Below, piece after piece: positions 53,401 to 63,258 of a stretch of DNA of 64,000 nt. This DNA is from Ustilago trichophora (lineage: Eukaryota > Basidiomycota > Ustilaginomycetes > Ustilaginales > Ustilaginaceae). The translations under genes and the position numbers were made by a program. The DNA is taken from NCBI GenBank assembly GCA_900323505.1, contig OOIN01000028.1, forward strand, positions 186,001-250,000. Reading direction: 5' to 3'. How positions within the stretch are numbered: the stretch's first letter is position 1; every line of letters starts with the position of its first letter. Under the pieces are notes generated by a model, which did not search any database, was not told the DNA's origin, and saw nothing but the letters and a program-made list of their open reading frames with translations.

Positions 53401-54142
53401 CTCTGTATTTCTTCTCTGACCATGCTCTTCGTGTTGACAACAGCTCAAAACGGCGGCGACATGGGATCAGCATGGGATCAGCGAAACTGCAAATACCGCC
53501 AAAGTTGGGTTCACTGCACAGTAGACGGTGCCTCCTTACCTTCGCTTAGCGTGTGATGCGTGGGTGAAGTTTGACCTGAGATTTTCATGCACACAATTCC
53601 GCCGCTCTTCTCATTGTTTCGCAATGCCATCTATGTAGCGGCTTCTCAAGCGCTTCGGCAGATCCATGCTCCAGAGCAACTCACATTGTTCCTGCTTTCA
53701 AAACTACCGTGCCAGTACAACTCTGTTTGCAAAGCCAACAGCAAGCACGAAATATACCCACGCGCGCGCATCAATCAGGGTCCAAACACCCAAGACCCTT
53801 GCCGCCGCCTCCTTGCTCTTGCAGCTTGCTTTCTTCGATCGTCTGCAACCAACAACCCATACAGTACCTTTTGGAAGAAGGGTTCTCTCTTCGCCATGGA
53901 ATCCCGACCACCAGGCAATGAACCGATTCGACGAGACGCGGCGGTGGAAGATCCAATGGCCAACAATATGAATGTTACATCGCTTTGATACACAGCAGCC
54001 AGGCCGGCCAAAATCGGCGTCGTTATTTCCCGACTTCCGAAGTGGAGGAAAGCAAACGGAAACGCTCCCACCATACCGATGATGCAATCTTCCAAGTCCT
54101 CTTCTTCTTACCTCACCATCATTGTGCTCTTGATCCTTCACG
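50436..54142. promoter_or_regulatory. 3.7 kb divergent interval between the giant PRXL2-like gene and Iba57
   Basis: No convincing gene. The first 800 bases are purine-rich on the plus strand (a GGA tract at 50,838-50,875 and GAGA/GGGA runs to 51,200), so the giant gene's leader is CT-rich on its own strand. TACAGTA heptamers lie at 51485 and 53860, A-runs at about 52,410-52,427 and 52,611-52,622, and a CT run at 52,890-52,910. A minus frame at 53,775-54,095 and a plus frame ending near 53,988 overlap each other; neither can be preferred. Confidence 0.45.
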
Positions 54143-55384
54143 ATGAGGCCAGCAACCATACTCTGCCGCACTCAGGCGCTTGCACGCGTCGGCGTTGTAC
54201 AAACGACTAGCGCTCCTCAACCGCTGGCAGGCGCCCGAACGATCCGCCTTAGCCCCTCCTTCGCCACGGCAGTTGCCACACGCTGCAACTTCTGCACCAC
54301 CTCTATAGGTCGCAGCACCGATACATCAGCTATCAACCCTGACGCATGGAAGGTCGCAAAAGTACCCCATCGCGGTGTAGTCCAAGTGTCCGGCCGGGAC
54401 ACAGTCAAACTCCTCCAAGGTCTCGTGAGCAACGATGTCCGAGCGCTCACCAAATCTCAGTCAGAGTCCCCAGCCATGGTCTATGCCGGCTTCATGAATC
54501 CTCAAGGTCGCATGTTGGCAGACGCTTTTATTCATCGTCAAGCAGATCTTGAGGATGGCTCACCACGGTGGTTGCTCGATGTCGATTCGCGAACGCTTCC
54601 ATCGCTGCTTTCGTTCATAAAGAAGTTCAAGTTGCGATCCAAGGTCAAGCTCGTGGACGTGTCTGCCGAGTTCAACATCGTCCAGGCTTGGTCGGATTCC
54701 AGCTCGCAGGCTCCTTCTGCAATCGTCGAGAAGCTGAGCTTGGACCCTCGTTGCCCGACGATCGGCTACCGAGGCGTACTTCCCTCGACTTCAAGCCTTG
54801 ACTTGGGCGCAACCGAGGTTGAGGGGGAAGAATACACCCTCCATCGCATCATAAACGGTGTAGGTGAAGGAGCGCTCGACTTCCCCGAATCATCCAGCCT
54901 TCCCCTCGAAAACAACCTCGACCACATGTCTGGCGTCGATTTCCGAAAAGGCTGTTATGTAGGACAAGAACTCACCGCCCGGACCCACCACACCGGTGTC
55001 GTCAGAAAACGCATCATCCCCCTCTCCTTTTACCTTCCTGGCACACCCATCCCGGCATCACCCGATCAAGTCAACCGCAATCCACCCTTCCAGTTACCAG
55101 CACATCTTACCGAAGTACGATCAAAACCGATTGGCACAGAAACGGCGGCTAAACCAGCAAGAGGCAAAGCAGCCGGAAAATTCACCTCGGGAATTCACAA
55201 TGTAGGCCTCGGTTGTCTCCGTTTGGAACAGGTACAACGCTGGGCAACTGCGGAAGAAGGGAAAGAGGACGGGTTGGAAATGTCGATCCTGGCAGCTGAT
55301 GGTGAGACCACATTGCTCGTCAGACCTTGGATTCCAGCGTGGTGGCCAAAAGAGCCACAACCGGCAGATGGGCATGAAGAATGA
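54143..55384 (+). CDS. iba57: Mitochondrial iron-sulfur assembly factor Iba57 (GcvT fold)
   Basis: A single-exon frame of 413 residues from ATG 54143. The N-terminus (MRPATILCRTQALARVG, Arg-rich and acid-poor for about 60 residues) is a likely mitochondrial presequence. The GcvT-like body begins near 70 with VPHRGVVQVSGRDTVKLLQG and continues LVSNDVRAL, VYAGFMNPQGRMLADAFIH and LLDVDSRTLPSLLSFIKKFK. The family hallmark KGCYVGQELTAR is at 269-280, with Cys271; this KGC(Y/F)xGQE motif marks Iba57/YgfZ. Iba57 acts with Isa1 and Isa2 in late [4Fe-4S] maturation for aconitase, lipoyl synthase and related enzymes in the matrix. The C-terminal barrel part (IPLSFYLPGTPIP onward) carries a Lys/Ala/Gly-rich insertion. 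The glycine-cleavage T-protein is excluded by the KGCYVGQE motif and length. Confidence 0.92.
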   Translation: MRPATILCRTQALARVGVVQTTSAPQPLAGARTIRLSPSFATAVATRCNFCTTSIGRSTDTSAINPDAWKVAKVPHRGVVQVSGRDTVKLLQGLVSNDVRALTKSQSESPAMVYAGFMNPQGRMLADAFIHRQADLEDGSPRWLLDVDSRTLPSLLSFIKKFKLRSKVKLVDVSAEFNIVQAWSDSSSQAPSAIVEKLSLDPRCPTIGYRGVLPSTSSLDLGATEVEGEEYTLHRIINGVGEGALDFPESSSLPLENNLDHMSGVDFRKGCYVGQELTARTHHTGVVRKRIIPLSFYLPGTPIPASPDQVNRNPPFQLPAHLTEVRSKPIGTETAAKPARGKAAGKFTSGIHNVGLGCLRLEQVQRWATAEEGKEDGLEMSILAADGETTLLVRPWIPAWWPKEPQPADGHEE

Positions 55385-55546
55385 ACGCTGCTGGATGACA
55401 ATGACAAGATCCAATGCAAACACTTTCAAAGCTCGATTTGAGAGATGTGTGTGCGGCGACTAATACAGATGCGCTTTCGTTAAGGTGATCAGGACAGTTG
55501 CAATGCAATGGGAACAAGATTGACGCGGTCGATTCGAAACATGATG
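55385..55546. other. Short convergent 3' intergenic region
   Basis: About 160 bases between the Iba57 and SNAPC1-like genes; nothing recognisable. Confidence 0.4.
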
Positions 55547-57391
55547 TTATTTTGGACGCATAGTTCGAGGTTTGGCATTCTTGAGCGTCTCTCCACGTTG
55601 CACAGCAGCCGTCTTTGTACGCTCCGCTGCCACCATGTACAGCGAGTCCAGGCTTAAGCCTCCTTCAGCGTTCACAGAGGGCAGCTCCACCGTTCCGTTT
55701 TCCACGGCTCGCTCCACTCCGTGGCTGCTCAACCCCTCGCCCTGTTCCCTGCGAGCCATTCGTTCCTGTCGAAAGCTCTGCAGGACCCACTCGCCGAAGT
55801 CCGTCTTCGCCGCCGCTCCTTCCCCATCCTCCCCGTTGCTAGAAGACGACGCAGCGCCGGAAGAAGGCATTATTTTCCCCCTCGTCTCAAGGTATCGGTG
55901 TTTGGTATGAGTGGCGCGAATGAGCGACTGCTGCATGGGCGTAGATGATTGTTCTATCCAGGGTTTAAGTTTGGCGGTGTACCTAGAGCTGGTGATCCAG
56001 GTAGGTGTTTCGATTTCGTACCTCGCTCGATGGGCCGAAGATGACGTTGATTGTGCCGTGTGCTGCGCGAGAAGGTCGGAAGGCTCTACACGTGCCAATG
56101 GTGGAGGAGCAATCGGCGCAATGGTGGCGAGGCTATCTCGCTGGCCGAGAAGCTTGGAGAGATCGATGGAGGCCATGGCGAGCCGCTGCCTGGCTTTCAA
56201 GCGGATGACGTCTCCACGCGAGAGTCCTGCTACTGTTTCTTTTGTTTCTGTAGTATCTCCGATAGCGGACCTGCTGCTTGATGACTCGTCGGCGGGAGGC
56301 TGAGAACGGAGGGATGCTTCAGGGTCTGTCTGGCGAGATGTAATTCGAACAATGCTACCGATCCGTCCAAAGTGCTTGTTCGCTTCCAGGGATGACATGA
56401 CGCGGACAGAGGGCCATGTTCGGGGGAGTCGAGTGGAGAGACTAGAGGCTGGGATGATGTCGAATACAGGCTCCGATGCATCCATTTGCGAGCCGTTCCT
56501 CTCATCGGGATTGTCTTGCCAGTCTTGCCGACGCTTTTGTCGGTTGGATGGTGTCGGATGACTAGCTTGGGTTTTGGCTAGTTGCTCAGCTAAAACAGCG
56601 TCAGAGCGAGTTTCGTTCAGCGGTTGACCGACGAGACGGCAAAGGATTTCGAGCAGGTCTGCTGTGATTGCTTCTGCATACAGCTGTGTCTTCTGCTCGT
56701 CTTGCAGATGCTTTAGAACTGCGTCTGGGAGTTCGAGGAGCCAGTCGTAGTAATCCTGTTCGACTGGGATCCGCTCCATAGCTGGACGACAATGCTTGAC
56801 CCCGATTCCGGAGGTAGGATAGATTTGCGTGGACCAGAAAACATAGAGCGCAAAAGGAACTGCCATGATCTTGAAGAGTTGCTTGAGATTTGCAAAGGCT
56901 ATCGTGTATGGTACTTGGCTATTATGCCGACTCTGCTCAGCGACGAATGGGCTGAGATGGTCCAGCAACACACGGCAGATCGCATCGCTAATGGCACGCT
57001 TGCTGTCAGCATGATCTGCGAATGTGAATTGAATCAGATGCCATCCCTTTCGCTGCCAGAGCTGGGTGAAGATCGAAAATGGCGAAGGTACATGCTCTTT
57101 CTCCTGCATCGAGCTGGAAGAAGTACCGACATTCCGCGGAGACAATGCTGCTGCTTCTTCGTGTGAGGCATTCTTATTGTTGAGAACCGAGAGAAGAGAC
57201 GCTTCGGCGAAGGCAGAAAGGAGATCATCAAGGTCGTATCTCAACCGAGTGACAAAGCGCTCATCGTTGGGGAGCTGTGTGAGGCCAACAGGCAGCAGCT
57301 GTAAATTGCGGGTGAGAAGAGGCGATGGTGCGAGAGGAGGGGAGGCAGTGCGCCCATCTGGCCGCCTACGTTTCCTCGATCCCGCTGCCAT
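55547..57391 (-). CDS. SNAPC1/SNAP43-like protein (snRNA-activating complex subunit)
   Basis: A single-exon frame of 614 residues from ATG 57391. After a basic start, residues about 45-260 match the SNAP43 domain in order: a first helix VTRLRYDLDDLLSAFAEASL, then SPFSIFTQLWQRKGWHLIQF, a long helix AICRVLLDHLSPFV, the central LKQLFKIMAVPFALYVFWSTQI (the segment resembling 'GALYLLYGLYNTQ' of the animal protein), then RIPVEQDYYDWLLELPDAVL and LLEILCRLVG. SNAPC1 is part of the complex that binds the proximal sequence element of snRNA genes for RNA polymerases II and III; budding yeast has lost it. The C-terminal half is disordered, with acidic and Ser-rich stretches and a Met/Glu/Lys-rich piece. 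Motif order fits well but sequence identity looks low, so a diverged alternative cannot be excluded. Confidence 0.62.
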   Translation of the reverse strand: MAAGSRKRRRPDGRTASPPLAPSPLLTRNLQLLPVGLTQLPNDERFVTRLRYDLDDLLSAFAEASLLSVLNNKNASHEEAAALSPRNVGTSSSSMQEKEHVPSPFSIFTQLWQRKGWHLIQFTFADHADSKRAISDAICRVLLDHLSPFVAEQSRHNSQVPYTIAFANLKQLFKIMAVPFALYVFWSTQIYPTSGIGVKHCRPAMERIPVEQDYYDWLLELPDAVLKHLQDEQKTQLYAEAITADLLEILCRLVGQPLNETRSDAVLAEQLAKTQASHPTPSNRQKRRQDWQDNPDERNGSQMDASEPVFDIIPASSLSTRLPRTWPSVRVMSSLEANKHFGRIGSIVRITSRQTDPEASLRSQPPADESSSSRSAIGDTTETKETVAGLSRGDVIRLKARQRLAMASIDLSKLLGQRDSLATIAPIAPPPLARVEPSDLLAQHTAQSTSSSAHRARYEIETPTWITSSRYTAKLKPWIEQSSTPMQQSLIRATHTKHRYLETRGKIMPSSGAASSSSNGEDGEGAAAKTDFGEWVLQSFRQERMARREQGEGLSSHGVERAVENGTVELPSVNAEGGLSLDSLYMVAAERTKTAAVQRGETLKNAKPRTMRPK

Positions 57392-58379
57392 ACCCTACCA
57401 TCGAAGCGCGACGTTGAGCTGAAAGATCCAGAATTGACAGACGAGAATGGTCGGCGAGATGGAAGGGCCACCATCAATGCCGTCGGTCGACATGCAGCTG
57501 AGCCAGGGTCCAACGGATCTGCATCGCGGAAGACGGACATGAACATCGCCCGATGATGATTTTCTTCTTTCTTGTCCCGATGCAATTCCGGAAAAATGTT
57601 AAAGTTCGTGTCATGAGCGAGACACAATTTTCCGCGATTTTTTGATCTCTGCCTCTGTCCAGGCCCGTATTTTTTTTTTCAAAAAAAAATTCGGTCTTCA
57701 CATTCACCAAAAAGCAGAGCACCGAATTTATTCTTTTTTGGAAGGGGTCTCCATAGCCTACAGACTGCGCTTTCGCTGCCTCGCAAAAACAGGAGGAAAA
57801 TGTGAGAAATCAACTCGAGGAAAGAGACTGGCCTGGAGCGTCTATCTTCGATAGCCCCTTCGCCCTCGTACTGTATCGCGCGCTCGTGCCACGATCGAGG
57901 GTTTCTCACCGACCGCGCTCTGCTATGGCGCCCAACTGCTTCCCGTTGTCGGCTTCAGTTTTGACTCGTCTGCTGCTGCTTGTTCCGACAACCACAAAAG
58001 GATGCCATTTTTGTGTATCGAGTGGCTGAGTGCCCACCCTTTTCGTCTCCTCCTCTTTAGACGAAGACGAAGAGCAGCCTTTTGAAGAGTGACAGACTGC
58101 GTTGGTTGTGATGAAAAATGTTGATGCGTTTTTGGATGGATAGCTCTCATTTCGAGGCTTGGCTCCCCGCCATCTCTGGCCTCTCTCTCTCTATCCTTTC
58201 AGAAGCCACTCACGCAGCAGTCACAGACAGCTTTGAGTCAAAAGTCGCAAAAAAGGCCTAAATTTCGACTTTCGAGCCGCGTTGTGTTGCACCGCCGCTT
58301 TGTTGTTGCCCTTTTTCCCAAGCCTTTTTTCTAGTTTGGCGCTCGCTCCAGGTACAGTAGCAGACCAGCAGTAGAAAAC

Positions 58380-58410
<31 letters not shown>

Positions 58411-58954
58411 ACTGAGAGAGCCGCTGTACTGCTTCATTCCTTGTGTTCCACTCCCTCTTCGGAGAGCGTCGCAAAGTGTCGTTGCAATTCCAGTCTCCTC
58501 GAGAGACTGCTCTGCTGCCTCCTTTTCGAAAAAGAAACACAGCGCGTGTCCAAGTCCGCATCGGTAAAGAGTGTGAGAGTGTTCGTGTCTAGACTTGTCT
58601 GCTGCCTTGTCCAAATTATTCGGTTGGAAACTGGCTACTGTTGCTCTCCCTCTCTTCCTTGATTCTGTGTGTCTGGTGTCTGTGCCCGCCGAGCAGCCCG
58701 CTCTTTCATTTCTCAGATACCCAAGCACCCTTTTGCGCTTCTGTTCCCCTTGTCCCCCCTCTTCTCACTTTAACTTTGCTTCCCATCCTCCCTCTCCCTC
58801 TCTCCCTCTCTCTTTCACCTTAATCTCTCGTTGCTCTCTGCCCTGCCGCCGCGTTCTCGTCAACGTATAAGACCCTAGCTGCTTCCACCTCTGCCCCGCG
58901 AAGCGCCCCTCCCCTTTCCCCATCCGCAGTAGGTATTCTCCGACTGCTACCTTT
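57392..58954. promoter_or_regulatory. Divergent promoter and leader of the mitochondrial HMG-box gene
   Basis: About 1.56 kb. It includes an A28 run at 58380-58407 and TACTGTA/TACAGTA heptamers at 57869 and 58353. From 58,640 to 58,950 a strongly CT-rich leader precedes the start codon. No gene is supported. Confidence 0.5.
58380..58407. repeat. A28 homopolymer
   Basis: Twenty-eight consecutive A residues in the upstream region of the HMG-box gene; exact length may be uncertain for sequencing reasons. Confidence 0.9.
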
Positions 58955-59848
58955 ATGTTCAGCCTTCCACAAATCATGAGGACAGCCGTCCGTAACGCCC
59001 AGGGGCAGCAGCCTCTGGCCCGCAACGCCGTACCCGCCGCCGCCGCCACCTTTGCTACCACCGCCGCTCCCAAGGAGACCAAGAAGCGTGCTTCTTCCAC
59101 CACCACCAAGGCCAAGGCCAGCGCCTCGAAAGCCAATGCTGCTTCCGCCGCCGTCGCCGCCGATGCCGCCGCTGCTACCACCAAGCGTGGCGGTGCCAAG
59201 GCCAAGGCTCCCAAGAAGGAGAAGCTCAAGCCCTGGCAGGCTCGCGGTGCCGATGGCAAGCTTCTCCCGCTCCCCTCGGCCAGCAAGCCCACCCTTCGTT
59301 CGTCGTTCTTGATCTACATGTCGGAGCGCGTCTCGCAGCTCAAGGGTGAGCCTCAGTACCAGAAGACCTCGCCTAAGACCGGTGCCCAGGTTGTCGACAT
59401 TGTCAAGATGGCCAAGGCTGTTGGCGCCGAGTGGGCCCAGCTTGCCCCCAACCTCAAGGCTCGCTACGAGGCCCAGCACGAGCAGGAGAAGGAGGAGTAC
59501 GAGCGTGCTCTTGCCGAGTGGAAGGCCGCTCTCTCGCCTGAGGACATCAAGCGTCAGAACGCCTACATTGCCTCGCAGAAGAAGAAGGGTATCAAGGGTA
59601 CCGCCTTCCTCCGTGATCCCGCCAAGCCCAAGCGTCCCAACTCGGCCTTCTTCGAGTTCCTCAACGACCTCCGTGCCTCTGAGGCTGTAATCCCCAACAT
59701 CACCGAGTTCAGCAAGCGCGGTGGTGAGCGATGGAAGCTGATGTCTGCCGAGCAGAAGGCTCCTTACGAGCAGCGCGCTCTCCAGGCCCTCGAGCAGTAC
59801 AAGCGTGACCTCGAGGTGTACAACAGCACCCGTGGCCCCGAGCTCTAG
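58955..59848 (+). CDS. Mitochondrial two-HMG-box DNA-packaging protein (Abf2/TFAM-like)
   Basis: A single-exon frame of 297 residues from ATG 58955, with a second in-frame ATG at residue 8. The first 35 residues (MFSLPQIMRTAVRNAQGQQP and an Ala-rich continuation) are basic and acid-free, like a mitochondrial presequence. A Lys/Ala-rich linker (40-95) precedes HMG box A (about 105-190; RSSFLIYMSERVSQL, then VGAEWAQLAPNLKARYEAQ). Box B covers about 222-292 (KPKRPNSAFFEFLNDLR, RGGERWKLMSAEQKAPYEQR). The organisation of presequence, basic linker and two boxes fits Abf2/TFAM proteins that coat and bend mitochondrial DNA in nucleoids. Box A is more diverged than box B. Codon choice is strongly biased, as in abundant proteins. 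A nuclear HMG protein is less likely because of the N-terminus. Confidence 0.82.
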   Translation: MFSLPQIMRTAVRNAQGQQPLARNAVPAAAATFATTAAPKETKKRASSTTTKAKASASKANAASAAVAADAAAATTKRGGAKAKAPKKEKLKPWQARGADGKLLPLPSASKPTLRSSFLIYMSERVSQLKGEPQYQKTSPKTGAQVVDIVKMAKAVGAEWAQLAPNLKARYEAQHEQEKEEYERALAEWKAALSPEDIKRQNAYIASQKKKGIKGTAFLRDPAKPKRPNSAFFEFLNDLRASEAVIPNITEFSKRGGERWKLMSAEQKAPYEQRALQALEQYKRDLEVYNSTRGPEL

Positions 59849-60608
59849 ACGAGTTCGTGAGCCTAGTCTTCAATCTGTATCAACATCTATCTTTTTTTTT
59901 TTTTTTTTTTTTTTGTCTCGTCACTATCGCTCTTTGCCTCTTCCACCTCGCAAGTCTGGTGGAGGCGAGACTCTTGATATCCTGGCAGCCTGCTGCCTAA
60001 TCAGCGTTGTCGACGCCTCGTTTTCTTTCTTGTCTCGTTTCGTACCTGTTGTACTGTAGGATCCTTTCTTTTTCTTTGAATCACCTGTCTGCTTATCTAT
60101 GCTTGCTTGACCAAACCTTTGCCTGAATTGGTGAGTTTGCAAGGAGAAGAGCAAAGAGTCGGATGTACATTGCGATTGTATGCAGTCCGTATCCGATGAT
60201 GCATACGTGACATGCTGTGAGAGGAAGAAGGGTCTGGTGTCAAAGAAAAAGGCGACGCGTTTTGGAAAAGGACGCGATGTTGTGGAAGAAATATGTGGGG
60301 CTTGGTGTAAGTGCGGCTTTTTTTGGAGTTGTTCGGATGCTTGCCGAATTCCGGGATCGTGGTTTTGATCTTTTCGCTGTCTTCTCTCGCCTGTCGAACT
60401 GCAACAGGCCCTTTGTTCAGTATCTCGCTGTCGGCCTCTTCAGGTTTGAACACAACTCACAGCTCACCTTTCACAACAATACAAGCCAAAAATCTAGTCC
60501 GAAGCACAAAAACAATAAGTTACGATTTGGGGAAAAAAAAACCCCATTTACTCATCCTACATCAGCATGATCTTAGATCCTACTACGACCCTGAGACGAC
60601 ACGGAGAG
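59849..60608. other. Convergent 3' intergenic region
   Basis: About 760 bases between the HMG-box and PGI genes. Contains a T23 run at 59892-59914 just downstream of the HMG gene and a TACTGTA heptamer at 60052. No gene is supported. Confidence 0.45.
59892..59914. repeat. T23 homopolymer
   Basis: Twenty-three consecutive T residues about 45 bases after the HMG-box stop codon, likely within its 3' untranslated region. Confidence 0.9.
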
Positions 60609-62273
60609 TCACTTTCGGTTGGACAAGAAGTACTTGATCAAACCGCTGGTGCTAGAGTCGTGTCCAGCACCGTCAACCTTGCTTGCATCAGTACCTTCAA
60701 GGAGGGGCAAGATCTTCTTGGCCAACACTTTGCCGAGCTCGACACCCATCTGGTCGTAAGAGTTGATGCTCCAGACAAAGCCCTGAACGGCGATCTTGTG
60801 CTCGTAGAGTGCGATCAGTGCACCGAGGGCAGCAGGGGTGATCTTTTGAAGCATGATCGAGTTGGTGGGACGGTTGCCCTCAAACACTTTGGACTTGACG
60901 AGGAACTCGTTGTTGGCCTCGGCACCGAGCTCCTGCTTGACCTCGTCTTCGGATTTGCCGAAAGCGAGAGCCTCGGGCTGGGCGAAGAAGTTGGAGAGCA
61001 AGATCTCGTGGTGCTTGCCGAGAGGGTTCTGGGTCTCAACGGGAGCGATAAAGTCACAGGGGATGAGCTTGGTTCCCTGGTGAATGAGCTGGTAGAAAGC
61101 GTGCTGGCCGTTGGTACCGGCTTGACCCCAGATGATGGGACCAGTCTGGTAGTCTACACGTTCCGAGTTCTTGGTGATGAACTTTCCGTTGGACTCCATG
61201 TCACCCTGCTGGAAGTAGTCGGCAAACTTGTGCATGTACTGGTCGTAGGGCAAGATAGCCTGGGTCTGAGCACCGAAGAAGTCAATGTACCAGATTCCGA
61301 GCAAAGCCAAGAGGGCAGGCAGGTTATCCTTGAGAGGAGTGTTCTTGAAGTGCAAATCCATCTCGTGGGCACCAAGCAGAAGCTGCTCAAAGTTGTCGTA
61401 ACCAATGACGATGGCAATCGACAGACCAATGGCGGACCAGAGCGAGTATCGGCCTCCAACCCAGTCCCAGAACTTGAACATGTTCTGCTCGGCGATACCG
61501 AACTCGGTGGCAGCCTTGACGTTGGTGCTGAGGGCAACAAAGTGCTTGGCGACGTGAGCCTTGTCCTTGGCGTGCTCGAGGAACCAGTCTCGGGCAGTGG
61601 TGGCGTTGGTGATGGTCTCCTGGGTGGTGAAAGTCTTGGAGGCGACGATGAAGAGCGTAGTCTCGGGGTCGCAAACACGCAGGGTCTCGGCCATGTGGGT
61701 GCCGTCAATGTTGGAGACAAAGTAAGCGTCAAGGTCACGCTTCGAGTAAGGCTTGAGGGCCTCGGTGACCATGACGGGGCCGAGATCGGAACCACCGATA
61801 CCAATGTTGACGATGCTCTTGATGGTCTTGCCGGTGTAACCCTTGTGGGCACCGGAGCGGACAGCCTCGGAGAATTGCTTCATGTGCTCGAGCTCAGGCT
61901 TGACCTCATCTACACCGGCCTCGTTGATCTTGAAGTCACCGGGGACGTCGCGAAGGGCGACATGAAGAACAGCACGGTCCTCGGAAGTGTTGATGTGCTC
62001 GCCACCGAACATGGCATCGATCTGCTCCTTGACCTGGGCTTGCTCTGCAAGAGCAAGAAGCTGCTCAAGCACCTCATCGTCGATGAGGTTCTTGGAGAAG
62101 TCAAAGAGAAGCTTGGCGTCGGTGGCCTTGGAGTTCCACTGACGAGAGTACTTTTCGAATCGGCCAGCATCGGCCTTGAAAGCCTTACCGAGGTTGATCT
62201 GCTTGCCCTTGGTGTCGTAGAGCTGCTGGAGCTTCTGCCATGCTGGCAGGGAGGAAGTTAGCTTGTGGGCCAT
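60609..62273 (-). CDS. pgi1: Glucose-6-phosphate isomerase
   Basis: A frame of 554 residues starting at ATG 62273 ([20 protein letters not shown]), the usual length for this enzyme. The open frame continues upstream without an ATG, so this start is clear. Both family signatures are visible: [14 protein letters not shown], and [11 protein letters not shown] at about 505-515, with the active-site Lys at 515. The sugar-phosphate block [13 protein letters not shown] and the catalytic-region SKTFTTQET are also present. The enzyme interconverts glucose-6-phosphate and fructose-6-phosphate in cytosolic glycolysis and the pentose-phosphate cycle. No intron and no N-terminal targeting signal are seen. 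The stop is TGA followed by CTC. Eleven further sense codons, ending Ser-Arg-Ile, lie in frame before the next stop. Codon use is strongly biased towards C-ending codons, fitting high expression. Confidence 0.98.
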   Translation of the reverse strand: MAHKLTSSLPAWQKLQQLYDTKGKQINLGKAFKADAGRFEKYSRQWNSKATDAKLLFDFSKNLIDDEVLEQLLALAEQAQVKEQIDAMFGGEHINTSEDRAVLHVALRDVPGDFKINEAGVDEVKPELEHMKQFSEAVRSGAHKGYTGKTIKSIVNIGIGGSDLGPVMVTEALKPYSKRDLDAYFVSNIDGTHMAETLRVCDPETTLFIVASKTFTTQETITNATTARDWFLEHAKDKAHVAKHFVALSTNVKAATEFGIAEQNMFKFWDWVGGRYSLWSAIGLSIAIVIGYDNFEQLLLGAHEMDLHFKNTPLKDNLPALLALLGIWYIDFFGAQTQAILPYDQYMHKFADYFQQGDMESNGKFITKNSERVDYQTGPIIWGQAGTNGQHAFYQLIHQGTKLIPCDFIAPVETQNPLGKHHEILLSNFFAQPEALAFGKSEDEVKQELGAEANNEFLVKSKVFEGNRPTNSIMLQKITPAALGALIALYEHKIAVQGFVWSINSYDQMGVELGKVLAKKILPLLEGTDASKVDGAGHDSSTSGLIKYFLSNRK

Positions 62274-63258
62274 TTTTGCGCTTGAGGATAGGGGGAAAAA
62301 TGGGTGGATAGCGTGGAGGAAGGGAAGCAAGAAGGAAGAAGGAAAGGGAAAGGGCAAGATGCGTCTTAGCTTGGATATGCGAGGAAGATTGGGGGAACGT
62401 TCCAAGTTGGTGTTTGGTTGGGGCCGGGCGGTGGAACTCAGAGAGAGGTGAGCGTGGGCAAGACGTCACATACACACACACACATCTTTAGACGGCTGAT
62501 GTGCGAGAAGGTCATTTTGCTCAAAATACTGGCGGCACGCTCGGACCGCCTCTCGCTCATGTTGGCTCACTCACTCACTCACGCACAATTTCGCCGTGGT
62601 TGGTCTCCGGAAATTTCAAGGAGGAGCAGATGCGCACAGCTGAGCCTGTGCGTGACAGTCAGTATCAATCTTGGCACAGAGTAGTAATCAATTCTCCCTC
62701 TTCGGCTTGGATCCGAAATACTTTTCTTCTCCTTCTTGTCACTACTGGCTCGCTACTCTGTCTCTCTTCTCTGACAGCACACGTCTCGATAAGATTATTG
62801 GAGCTTATGGACGAGTCAATGGCAAAGACTTGAACGAGTCCTTCTCATCTATGCTCGGCAACATCTTGGGTTTTTTTACACTTGCTTAGTAGAGAGACAC
62901 AAACGGCTTGAGAGTTTGATCTACATCAACGAGCGTCCTTGAAAGATCTCCGTAGGCTGATAAAGAATGCCAATTCCCGGTCGCGGTCCGGACATCTTCA
63001 AGAGCCAAAATCGGAGATCTTCCTCAATCGATGGTGCATTTTTTGATTGGATGTTAGAGTGTAACAAGTTCCAATTTTGGAGGCAAAATATGTGATCGAA
63101 GAATTGCTGAAAGGTCTCATTCAAAATTGCACAAGATCAGGGTCCAACTCTCGAAACGGGCACACGAGAAACTTCAAGCCACGCTCTTCCACTGCACACC
63201 ACCATCTCCGCAACCCTAGACATCATCTTCTTTCACACACAGCCCATCACCACACGCC
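62274..63258. promoter_or_regulatory. Divergent promoter between PGI and the KH-domain gene
   Basis: About 985 bases upstream of both genes. Near PGI it is CT-rich on the gene's own strand. It contains a short CA run near 62,472-62,486 and repeated TCACTCAC at 62,568-62,585. No heptamer or gene is recognised. Confidence 0.5.

Noticed and set aside
53775..54095. Minus-strand frame of 106 codons just upstream of Iba57, hydrophobic at first sight
   Set aside because: A competing plus-strand frame overlaps it and neither shows conservation signals that I can judge; left as intergenic.
60567..62261. A plus-strand frame of 564 codons antisense to glucose-6-phosphate isomerase
   Set aside because: It mirrors the strongly biased codons of PGI, which avoid antisense stops; its sequence is Val/Leu/Gly/Glu-rich with no family resemblance.
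62274..62405. A 44-residue N-terminal extension of glucose-6-phosphate isomerase
   Set aside because: It opens only at a TTG and is leader-like; the ATG at 62273 gives the normal enzyme length.
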